Of a stretch of DNA of 64,000 nt, positions 17,874-26,500 are shown piece after piece. Source of the DNA: Andalucia godoyi (Eukaryota; Discoba; Jakobea; Jakobida; Andaluciidae); contig VRVR01000044.1 of the NCBI GenBank assembly GCA_009859145.1, positions 124,001-188,000 on the forward strand, written 5' to 3'. The notes beneath the pieces are model-generated. The model made no database searches and was not told the DNA's origin. It was given only the letters and a program-made list of their open reading frames with translations. Position 1 is the stretch's first letter. Each line of letters starts with the position of its first letter. The translations under genes and the position numbers were made by a program.

Positions 17874-20800
17874 TCACAACGATTGCTTGAAGAAGCGATC
17901 ATCCATTGACGTAAACGTATTCAAAAGAAGTGATCGGAACCACTGTTCGAATGGAGACTGGTCTGCAGTTCCAGCGCTACCCTTCTGCGAACCCCGGTTC
18001 ATTTCTCGACGATGCACGAACGGCAGACCAGACTTTGCGTCAATCCAACGGTCTTCAAAGGCATAATGACTCTTTCTCAATATCCCTCTGACTGCTGCTG
18101 GGGGGTCTCTGTAGATCCGTACGGAATCCGCACCCGCCATCTCCACGACACAGTCAAATAGGGACTTGGAAGGAAGTTGCAAGTCGCTTTGGATTCCTTG
18201 CTCATCTGTCGGGATCAGAATAGCGCGGAAATTCGGGTTCTGCGTCAGCGCATTCCGGAAACTTTCGTGGGTCATTCCACAAAATAGCCGCAGATTTTCA
18301 TAAGAAATAGAACACAGTGCCTGGAGATCTTCCAAAGTCTCAATCTCACCAACAATGACCGTGGAAGGCCTGTGAATACGAACGTACTCGGTCAAAAGGG
18401 CAGCCTGTTCTTGTCTTCGGGGAACCAAGCAACGACGAGCAAGACCAATGTCCGGAGAAGGCTCGTCTCCAAGGCCTCCAATGTCTCCCCAGGTGTCAAC
18501 GATCAACGTATTCTCACCACGGTGCGACAGTTCTGACGCAATATGACGCAAAACCAGCGATTTTCCAGTCCCAGGACGCCCACACAGAAGCGCAGATGAT
18601 TTGAAGGGCAAATGCGAGGTATGCTGCGGAGGAGACTTCAAAAACAAATCTCTGACAAGCGGAAGTGCAGACGGTCTTTGCAATCTGCACTGAAACGTGA
18701 GACCGACGATGTCGCTGGCCATGTTTCGGAAGCAGGACACCTGATGTAAGGCGCCGTCGACTCCAATCCGCATCCAAGATGGATGCTCCGCCAAGAGTCT
18801 GCATGGAGGACTGATGGACTTCAAGAGCATCATGATTGAGCGATCGACCTTTGGAAGCGAGGTCAGTTCATATGAAACACCGGACATGAAATTAAGGCGC
18901 GGATGATGTCCAAGATCCACAGACAATGAAGAAACACTCAGCATCTGTTCGCCTTGCGTTACCATCATATGCTTGATCGCATCCGCCCAATTCTGCGGCA
19001 CCAGACTCACAAACTTTTCCCACATGCTCAGATTGCGAGCTTCAATGTTCGTTCTCCAAGTGTCCAAAGTGGACTTGAGCAATGCAGGAGGTGCAACCTG
19101 GGGAGTGTATCGAGCAAACGACGTAAGGGGATCAAAGTCGATCACGAACGTCATTCCTGCGTCAAGTTTGTCCTCAAACGAGTCCTGAAATTGAAACTGT
19201 TCCGCGTGCAGCGCGGAGCCCTTCAGAACCATCTGGTCCGAAAAGATCGCGAATTCTTCTTGAACTTTTGCCTGGACCATCTTTCGAGCTTCGAGCAGAG
19301 ACACGACGTCTGACGCTGCATACTCCAACATATCCGGGGTAATCGGTCGTCGGGACCACAGTGCAATGTCCAGCGTGCCGGCCTCGCTAAAGACAGCATG
19401 AAATTTTTCCTTGAGTTGGTTCAGTCCCAAGCCGAATATATCTAACAAGTGGTTGAGACCAACTCGAACATTCGGATCTGGAATAATAGCCATCATGGGG
19501 TCCTTGTGAGCATTGTGCCCCGTTCCGGACAAGGAGCCCGGTCGCTGCGTCACCAAATTCCTCGATTTGGAGGCACTTCCATTAATGCGAACAAGCTCAG
19601 CAAGAACAGCATACAGGAACTGTGTGTCCACGATGTTGGACACTTCCACGCCCATGTGCTCCTTGATCGTTGCGACGTCTCTGCGAGAGTCATGGATAAC
19701 CTTTTCAATCATTGGGTTTCCCAAGATCGAACTAAACAGCCTGCGCCGCTCGTTGATCACGAAATCATCACGAACTGACCACAGCGCAACAATATCCACG
19801 ATGAATACTTCCCCCGCAATCGGAGGCGTCACAGTTCCTTGTCGCTGCTCACTTGCCGGAGCCAGGGGGCCTGAGCTTAACGGCTCGGCATTTGCTGGGC
19901 TGCCAACTGCCGAAGCCGGAAGTGGCAATTCGACGCTTGTGCTCTCCGTAATGGACACGGACTGACCTGGTACAAAGATCTGCAGAAGTGAAATGTGTCC
20001 TCCTGGAGCCAGTTCTCCTTCGGTGTCAATCGCAATCGACAGTCGCCCGCCGTTTTGTGCCTTCTTGACATCGATCATATGGCAAAGCGTTGACAGATGT
20101 TCCTGTGTAGCAATCAGAAATACTGGGACTCCATTGCAGTGCGCAGAGGGGGCGAACGCACCGGAGGTCTTCACATACTCCGACGACTCGGGATGGTACA
20201 CGGAGTCTTTCCAAGAATGTTGCGATTCACTTCCCATCAACGTATCTTTCGTCTTGTAGCTTTCCTGCACCTGTGGATTCAAATGCGGCGATCCGAGTTG
20301 TTGATTCTGCAGTGGAATCATTCCAGTAAGCAATTTCATGGAGTCGCCGTCGATTTCGATCCTCGGTCCGAACCCTGCAGCTCGCAGCTTTCGCCACACT
20401 GGCTTCCCGTACATTGCCGAAAACTGGCCTCCAAACGACGACATTCGAACTGCATGCTCATGGGCATTCATCGCAGTCAGCAGCTGCTCAGCTCTGTCCC
20501 ACCACTTCTGCATTTCTTCTCCTGAAACAGACATTTGCATCTTTCCACTCGCGCTCGCACTGCCATTTCCATTTCCGTTTCCATGTCCATTCACAACGAA
20601 GCCACCAACGGAGTGCAACGATCCATTGGCAGATTGCGCACCACCACCAACGCCAGCAGAAGCACCCACCAAGCTGTCCGACTGCATACTCTGGCTCACA
20701 CCTTCCACATTCGTCGCTGATACTGCTGTTGTTGTAGTAGAGTACCGATTCATAAAGAGACTGCTTTGGAATCTACGTCCAGAAGAAAGCACAGAGGAAG

Positions 20801-20963
20801 AAGAAGAAGAAGAAGAAGAAGGGGGTACAGCAAAGGAAAAAGACAGGCTGTGCAAACGGTTTCGAAACACGATGCTATGAGCACAGATCCTAGAAAACTC
20901 GCGTAGCTCAACACCCCCCGATCGACGGCATTGGCGCGAGGAAGACTGATATAAAGAATGCAT
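17874..20963 (-). CDS. DEDDy 3'-5' exonuclease fused to a SpoIIIAA/Ycf45-like AAA ATPase
   Basis: 1029 residues from the ATG at 20963 (MHSLYQSSSRQCRR); the frame is open further upstream only through the AG repeat. The Arg/Ser-rich N-terminus may target an organelle. Residues about 300-560 are an EXD1/WRN-type exonuclease: motif I IAIDTEG, motif II VIHDSRRDVATI followed by NIVDTQFLY, motif III YAASDVVSLL. Residues about 690-990 are a SpoIIIAA/Ycf45-type P-loop ATPase: MRIGVDGALHQVSCFRN and IVGLTFQCRL before Walker A LLCGRPGTGKSLVL, then LIVDTWGDIGGLGDEPSPDIG with LARRCLVPRR, Walker B TVIVGEIETLEDL and a GMTHE sensor-like segment. The exonuclease would trim RNA or DNA and the ATPase would act on nucleic acid; the joint role is unknown. 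It shares a 142-bp divergent promoter with PIG-M. Confidence 0.87.
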   Translation of the reverse strand: MHSLYQSSSRQCRRSGGVELREFSRICAHSIVFRNRLHSLSFSFAVPPSSSSSSSSSVLSSGRRFQSSLFMNRYSTTTTAVSATNVEGVSQSMQSDSLVGASAGVGGGAQSANGSLHSVGGFVVNGHGNGNGNGSASASGKMQMSVSGEEMQKWWDRAEQLLTAMNAHEHAVRMSSFGGQFSAMYGKPVWRKLRAAGFGPRIEIDGDSMKLLTGMIPLQNQQLGSPHLNPQVQESYKTKDTLMGSESQHSWKDSVYHPESSEYVKTSGAFAPSAHCNGVPVFLIATQEHLSTLCHMIDVKKAQNGGRLSIAIDTEGELAPGGHISLLQIFVPGQSVSITESTSVELPLPASAVGSPANAEPLSSGPLAPASEQRQGTVTPPIAGEVFIVDIVALWSVRDDFVINERRRLFSSILGNPMIEKVIHDSRRDVATIKEHMGVEVSNIVDTQFLYAVLAELVRINGSASKSRNLVTQRPGSLSGTGHNAHKDPMMAIIPDPNVRVGLNHLLDIFGLGLNQLKEKFHAVFSEAGTLDIALWSRRPITPDMLEYAASDVVSLLEARKMVQAKVQEEFAIFSDQMVLKGSALHAEQFQFQDSFEDKLDAGMTFVIDFDPLTSFARYTPQVAPPALLKSTLDTWRTNIEARNLSMWEKFVSLVPQNWADAIKHMMVTQGEQMLSVSSLSVDLGHHPRLNFMSGVSYELTSLPKVDRSIMMLLKSISPPCRLLAEHPSWMRIGVDGALHQVSCFRNMASDIVGLTFQCRLQRPSALPLVRDLFLKSPPQHTSHLPFKSSALLCGRPGTGKSLVLRHIASELSHRGENTLIVDTWGDIGGLGDEPSPDIGLARRCLVPRRQEQAALLTEYVRIHRPSTVIVGEIETLEDLQALCSISYENLRLFCGMTHESFRNALTQNPNFRAILIPTDEQGIQSDLQLPSKSLFDCVVEMAGADSVRIYRDPPAAVRGILRKSHYAFEDRWIDAKSGLPFVHRREMNRGSQKGSAGTADQSPFEQWFRSLLLNTFTSMDDRFFKQSL

Positions 20964-21054
20964 TCGTCTCTTTTTGTTATTTTTTCTTCTCCTGATACTC
21001 TGACAATCTTTGGATTTCACAAGTATTTTTTCCAATAATGCTGCACAGACAGGC

Positions 21055-21100
<46 letters not shown>

Positions 21101-21105
21101 TGCGA
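20964..21105. promoter_or_regulatory. Bidirectional promoter region with an AG repeat
   Basis: Only 142 bp separate the start of the exonuclease-ATPase gene from the PIG-M start, so both promoters must lie here or overlap the coding starts. A perfect (AG)n tract at about 21060-21098 sits just before the PIG-M ATG. No TATA box is convincing. Confidence 0.5.
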
Positions 21106-22347
21106 ATGATCAGCATAAAGAACATTCCGTCATTTTCTCTGTGGTCTCTGTTAGCATCTGGACTTGCGGTTCGCTTGCTTCTGATTGCATATAGCATATA
21201 CCACGATGCGCACTTCATTGTAAAGTACACCGACATTGACTATGTCGTGTTTTCAGATGCAGCGAGGTTCATGGCGATTGGCGAGTCTCCTTTCCAGCGG
21301 TCGACGTACCGGTATACCCCGCTCTTGGCCCAGATGCTGATTCCCAACATCACACTTCACATGGCATTTGGAAAGGTGCTTTTTGCATTGTTTGACTTGG
21401 CTATAGGATACTTGTTGTATGCTATCGTATCGATGGTTCTGACACCGCCTTCTTCTTCAAACAGCGCGAGAGCAGCGGCGTCTGCTGCAGACTTGTCAAA
21501 GCAGGCATTGGTATATGCAGCAGTGTACGTTCTAAACCCATTTATTATCAACGTTTCGACCCGCGGAAATGCGGATGCATTGCCGTCGTTGTTTGTGCTG
21601 CTCTGTCTTTACTGTTTTGCAAAAAGGAAGTGGACGTTGTCGGCGGTTGCTTTCGGAGTGGCCGTTCACGTCAAGATCTATCCGATCGTTTATGCACTGG
21701 TTCTCTATTTGTCGATTCCGACCAGGATCAAGGACCAAAAGCACGGCTTGCGATTCTGGATGCGATACATGTTGGAGCGCGACCGAATCATGTTTGCACT
21801 TGTGGCTGCGGGCACCTTCATTGCATTGACTGCGTATTATTACACGCAGTTTGGCTGGGTGTTCCTCTATGAAACGTACCTGTATCACTTGGTGAGGTCT
21901 GATCATCGACACAACTTTTCAGTGTACTTTTACCAACTATACTTGTCTCCAGCGTCCGTCCTCAGTTCATTGGCGTTCGTACCGCAATTGGCACTCATCC
22001 TGGCCACTTCATTCAAGTACCGGCGAGACCCGATCTTTGCGTGCTTCTTGCTCACCCTGGTGTTTGTCGCCTTCAACAAGGTATGCACTGTGCAGTATTT
22101 TGTCTGGTATTTGGCGCTTCTACCGCTGGTACTTCCTAGCATGCACATGAAACTCCGCACTGCTGTGAGCACGGTCGGATCGTTTGTCGTCGCTATGGGG
22201 CTCTGGCTCTTTGCAGCATTTCTTCTTGAATTCAAGGGTGCACAGACATTTTTGTATGTCTGGGCAGCAGGACTCGCCTTCTTTGCAGCCAATATGGCAG
22301 TCGCGGTTGCCTGTGTTCGTTCCTATGTATCTCGCCCGCTGTTCTGA
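21106..22347 (+). CDS. PIGM: GPI mannosyltransferase I catalytic subunit
   Basis: 413 residues from the ATG at 21106 (MISIKNIPSFSLWSLLASG); the frame is open upstream only through the AG repeat. PIG-M adds the first alpha-1,4 mannose to the GPI anchor precursor on the luminal side of the ER, using dolichol-phosphate mannose. The family signature is clear: IVKYTDIDYVVFSDAARFM with the DxD-type acidic motif, SPFQRSTYRYTPLLAQML, and NPFIINVSTRGNADALP with VAVHVKIYPIVYAL. About ten hydrophobic spans and a length close to human PIG-M (423) support a complete gene. The partner subunit (PIG-X/Pbn1) is not in the window. Confidence 0.95.
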   Translation: MISIKNIPSFSLWSLLASGLAVRLLLIAYSIYHDAHFIVKYTDIDYVVFSDAARFMAIGESPFQRSTYRYTPLLAQMLIPNITLHMAFGKVLFALFDLAIGYLLYAIVSMVLTPPSSSNSARAAASAADLSKQALVYAAVYVLNPFIINVSTRGNADALPSLFVLLCLYCFAKRKWTLSAVAFGVAVHVKIYPIVYALVLYLSIPTRIKDQKHGLRFWMRYMLERDRIMFALVAAGTFIALTAYYYTQFGWVFLYETYLYHLVRSDHRHNFSVYFYQLYLSPASVLSSLAFVPQLALILATSFKYRRDPIFACFLLTLVFVAFNKVCTVQYFVWYLALLPLVLPSMHMKLRTAVSTVGSFVVAMGLWLFAAFLLEFKGAQTFLYVWAAGLAFFAANMAVAVACVRSYVSRPLF

Positions 22348-22622
22348 GTCCGAGCATGGGGCTTCCCCCCCCTCCTATCATCTTTTCCACCACCCAACAT
22401 CTTATCCGTTTTTGTTGCATTCTCCGCCCTCGACCGCTCTCGCTCTCCCCTTTCCTGTTGATGCATTCACCAGAGCAGTCATTGCTAAAGCTCCTATTTT
22501 ACAAAGTTTACCGGTTTTTTTCTTCTGTTTTGTTTTGGAATGTCATTTTTAATTGGAAGAAAGAAAAAGGACAGAGAGCATAAACGATAATACAAAACGG
22601 GGAACATGCAACGATGCATCAA

Positions 22623-23243
22623 CTAACTGTCCTCGTCGTCGCCGGACGGAGGTGGATTTGGCGAAGGTGCATCTGGTGTATCTAGATAACTTGGATCGAC
22701 TCCTTCTGAAGCCATTTTCCCCTTGACGACTTGCTCAGGGACTCCGAACTTGACCATTTTGAGATACCTGATGAAGACCGGGTCGTCTTTCACCTTGAAC
22801 ACACCTGCGTCGCTTGTTGCAGGTACAGGAGCTTGCGGAGCTGCTGGCGCACCTCCTGGTGGTGGTGGAGGAGGAGGGGGAGGGGGAGGGCCGCCTGAAC
22901 CAGGCATTGGTGGTGGTGGTGGTGGCGGTGGCGGACCACCGGATGAAGAGGTCGATGCTGGGGCGGAGCTCATCGATGTGGAAGAAGGTGCATTTGCAGC
23001 AGTAATGTTTGCGAGCTCTGGAACAGATGCCAGTTTGGCTTCCAGAACACGAACGAGCGCCTCGAGCCTTTGCATGTCACGTTCGACAGCATGCAATCGG
23101 GCTTCACTCATGGATGCGAATCGATTGAGAAAGCCGACACATTGGACGATCATGTTGTTGATTGCTTCGACATTTCGCCGAGGCGCAATTCCTTCCATTC
23201 CGGTGTCGGACGGTGCCATTTGTGTCGATGCACTTTGCTCCAT
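22623..23243 (-). CDS. WASHC3: WASH complex subunit 3 (CCDC53)
   Basis: 206 residues from the ATG at 23243 (MEQSASTQMAPS); the frame extends upstream only to a GTG. The N-terminal coiled coil reads INNMIVQCVGFLNRFASMSE followed by LEALVRVLEAKLASV, the CCDC53 signature. A proline-rich centre with two runs of nine to eleven Pro is typical for actin-regulating partners. The C-terminus (DPVFIRYLKMVKFGVPEQVV, then DPSYLDTPDAPSP) also matches the family. WASHC3 is a structural subunit of the WASH complex, which activates Arp2/3 on endosomes during retromer sorting. Its presence implies WASH-dependent endosomal actin in this organism. The gene is convergent with PIG-M. Confidence 0.9.
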   Translation of the reverse strand: MEQSASTQMAPSDTGMEGIAPRRNVEAINNMIVQCVGFLNRFASMSEARLHAVERDMQRLEALVRVLEAKLASVPELANITAANAPSSTSMSSAPASTSSSGGPPPPPPPPPMPGSGGPPPPPPPPPPPGGAPAAPQAPVPATSDAGVFKVKDDPVFIRYLKMVKFGVPEQVVKGKMASEGVDPSYLDTPDAPSPNPPPSGDDEDS

Positions 23244-23555
23244 CTCTTGGCTGGCGCTCCCGTTTCTATCCTCCCGTTCGTTTGTTCGGCACACACTGTC
23301 AAACCCACATTAGACGAAAATTCAATATAGATAAAATGAAAAAAAAAGGCCTCTTTGGCGCAGTTTCTCCCGACATTAAACTACAGCGTCGACAACCAAT
23401 GTCTCGTGGGAACACGGAGGGAGGGGGACCAAGAGCTGACAAAGCCCGCGTGAAAGCTGAAAGACGTACGATAATCAGTAAATAAATATATAATATGTCT
23501 ATTGTAGAATTACATTCTAGGTTGCAATATTTCTTAATTTTGGTAAGGAAGAAAT
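23244..23555. other. Intergenic between WASHC3 start and the transporter 3' end
   Basis: 312 bp that must carry the WASHC3 promoter. The short frames here (up to 107 codons) overlap the WASHC3 leader and show no homology. Nothing else recognised. Confidence 0.5.
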
Positions 23556-24835
23556 CTAGTAAGCATCCGGAGGGAAATCCAGAATGTCGGGTCCTTCGTC
23601 ACTTGCAGTGTCAACGGAGCGCTGGATTCTGTGCACAACGCGCTGCGGATCGCCTGTGCGATTTCCAAACAGGGACCCAAGGGTGATGAGCCAGCCACTT
23701 TCTTGAAGGTGCTCCAGCATGACTGCCTGTTCCGGATGAAGGAGTCCAACGGCTTCTGGCTCCACGTTGTCACTCCCCGGCACAAACCGTGCATGATTCT
23801 CCGAGTCTCGAGAGTGTGAGGAAGAAAGACTGGTGCCATCATCCAAGTGGCCCGTCGGGGAATGTTGTGGTACCTTTGATGCTTTCTTGTACGTTTGAAA
23901 TCCGATGATTCCAGATGCACAAAGAATCATGCCAACCACGCCGAACACATCGATCGATTCTCCCAGAAGCAGTATACCTGCCGCGACCAGGATGACCTCC
24001 TTGGAAACTGCAGTGACTGAAAGCGTAAGTCCTGATGCGTGGTGAATTACTGCAAGTTCCGAGACATTCAGCGCGACCGCTAGAACAGCCCCCAGAAAAA
24101 TCATCAGTGCGAAGAAAAGCAACGTTGAAGACGACGATTGACTGACATACTCCAGCAGGACAGGCGACTCCAGCATGCATGCAAAAGGAATTAGCCCAAG
24201 TGCACACACCGGGGCCGTGTAGTGCAGCACGGCGATGGATGAGAGTCTCCGCGAACCCGACGGCGATCCATTTGCAGCCGTGTTGGAGTCCGCCTGTCGA
24301 CGTTGTCGTCGTCGTCGCTGCTGCTCTTGTTCTTGTTGCATCCTGCGAATCCGATTGGTGGCGGCATCTTGGTGAGCAAAGGGTCTTGATCTCATCGCGA
24401 GCTGGTTCAGACAAGCCCGGAGAGCGCCACAGCAAATAGCAAACGCGACAAACAAAGACCCGACCATGTCCCATGGCCTTGTCGTGTTGTCTGTGTCATC
24501 GCACTCCGTGAAGACACACGTCATGGCTCCCGATCCGAGTACTGAGCCGGCGACGAGCACGAGGACGGCACTTGCAAGCGGGAGCGTAAACTTTTCCAGG
24601 CGGAACAAAAAGACGGCTGCAAGAAGGGTGATTGCTGGTCCTGCAGCCTTGATCATCGTGAACTGTGACACTGCAATTCGCGAGAGAGCCAGATTAGAAA
24701 GCCCGAAGTCCGCTGCTGTCAGAAACCCTATTGGAACCAGAAACTGCAGATAGAAATGCAACGACACTGACGGAATCCCATCGTCATCATCATCTTCGAT
24801 GTCGGCGTCATCGTCATGATAACTGCTACTCCTAT

Positions 24836-24877
<42 letters not shown>

Positions 24878-25211
24878 CACTACCACTACTACTACTGTTG
24901 TGGATGTCCTGTTGAGGGGAAGTGACTGTTTCAGAGGGGTGCCGTGTCGTAGACGCAGGTGCCTGTGGACTTGGAGATGCGCTGGGAGGAGTCTGTTTGT
25001 TGAGTTTTGCCAAATGTGTACGCTTCGCAATGACCAAAGAGGCGGTGAAGTTGGTCAACATGTGGATCATTGTGATGGAAAGCGGCGCCCGAACAGTGAC
25101 GGCGAACAGCATCTTATTAAACAGAGTCAATCCAATAGATAAGCACACATACGACAGCAGCAAAAGAGCAGAAAACACTGGATTATTACTCGCTTCTGCA
25201 TTATTCACCAT
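23556..25211 (-). CDS. Triose-phosphate/nucleotide-sugar-type transporter (DMT superfamily, SLC35C2-like)
   Basis: 551 residues with about ten membrane spans. The N-terminus (LLLLSYVCLSIGLTLFNKML, then APLSITMIHMLTNF) is the TPT/SLC35 pattern including the conserved NK in helix 1. The second half has FLTAADFGLSNLALSRIAVS with QFTMIKAAGPAIT, and LGAVLAVALNVSELAVIHHASGLTLSV with the family's xxKE signature (AVSKEVI). A Ser-rich insert coded by a long ACT/TAC repeat (about 24836-24897) and an acidic stretch lie between helices 2 and 3, and a Gln/Arg-rich insert interrupts the middle loop. Members move sugar phosphates or nucleotide sugars across Golgi, ER or plastid membranes; the closest pattern I recognise is SLC35C2. 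Substrate is not readable. Confidence 0.85.
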
Positions 25212-25470
25212 CTTTCTTCTTGTTCTTCTTTCTTGGCAAACCTCGATGTTTCTTTTTTTAATTTATCCGTTCATTATTATCCTCGCTGTTCTTTTGTCGG
25301 TGTTATGGAATCTCGCAAAAGCGCCCAACTGGTTCCCGAATCGCTGTTCAAAACCCTCCAAGATGCCACCAGCAGTCCAGTATCCAAAAACAAAAAACAT
25401 GAGTCTTTACGACAACTTGGGTGTCGGAAATTTCCCTTGCAATCTTCCGAAGTCGAAATTGCCGCTACCG

Positions 25471-26177
25471 CTAATTGCGATATGATGAAGCAATCTACAG
25501 CGCACGCCAACAAAACCACTGCCACGCGCCATGCGCATGCGTTTATTATCTTAAGCAACTCCGTCACACGATGCCCGATTCGTTTCGCCCCAATTTGATC
25601 ATGAAATCCCTATAAACACGCCGCCGCGTGGCATTCTCGCACAGCGACGCTCATTTCTTATTTTTATTGTTATTTTTATTGTCCATGCAACGCACCATGT
25701 ACGTCACGCCCGCAACGCTGCGGCAAGATCTGTGACATCTCCACCGCCACCTTCCGGCGCTGGGCCGCCGCCAGGAAAGATTGCCAAGGCGATAACAACG
25801 TGACAGATGTTGACGTGGGCCCATCATCAATTCCAGCAGCGGCTGCTCTTCAAATCGCGCGAATTCGCAGGGCGGCAGGCGTCGATTGTGACTTGTGACG
25901 GAGGAGTACGCGTCTAAAAGGTGCGGCCGTTGCGGGGGGAAATCCATCGCAAGTTGTGTGGAAGCAAGGTGTGTTTTGCTGTCCATCGTGCAAATGCACG
26001 CTCGACCGCGATTGGAACGGCGCGTGCAACATCCACATCTATCTTAGGAACGTCTCTCATGCCGAGGGGCGTGTTGGGGCCTACCCCCTTCCCAATCATG
26101 CTATGCATGTTGTTGGGTTGCAGCATTGATTATGGGTGATCAGCGATGATTATGCGTGGTTAGTGTACAATGTAGGC
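25471..26177 (+). mobile_element. Decayed IS607/Fanzor element, family A copy 1
   Basis: The left 255 bp (about 25471-25725) matches 53632-53890 at high identity, including a promoter-like stretch and MYVTPATLR. Just after it, frame-shifted, is CDISTATFRRWAAA, which resembles the MerR-type helix-turn-helix that starts IS607 serine recombinases (TnpA). A large deletion then leads to the C-terminal TnpB zinc ribbon: EEYASKRCGRCGG, GVFCCPSCKCTLDRDWNGA, holding both CxxC pairs and the RuvC-III Asp. The frame runs on through RVGAYPLP, overlapping the GGGGCC...CCCC hairpin of the right end, and the element finishes near TGTAGGC at 26171. It sits in the divergent space between the transporter and OXR1 genes. 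Not functional as protein. Confidence 0.8.
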
Positions 26178-26367
26178 GCTCGACTCTCCAGTCTGGACTC
26201 TAAAGAGATTCGTGAGTAACGTCTGTAACCATACAATTCGTTTTAACCGGGACATCTGTACTCGGGTACGACTCATCGTGGCTTTTTTCCGGTTTCGATT
26301 TCCCAAAGCTTTACACTGTATCATCGAGTTTTCCACTTTTTGGTTTTGGCGTCGGTTTTTCATTCGT

Positions 26368-26466
<99 letters not shown>

Positions 26467-26500
26467 GACACGCATCTGCTCAGGATAAAATAACGCGGGA
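26178..26500. repeat. Long CT microsatellite upstream of OXR1
   Basis: A nearly perfect (CT)n tract covers about 26372-26463 (roughly 92 bp) and ends 38 bp before the OXR1 start, so it is likely in its leader or core promoter. The rest of the 323-bp gap shows no gene. Confidence 0.85.
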
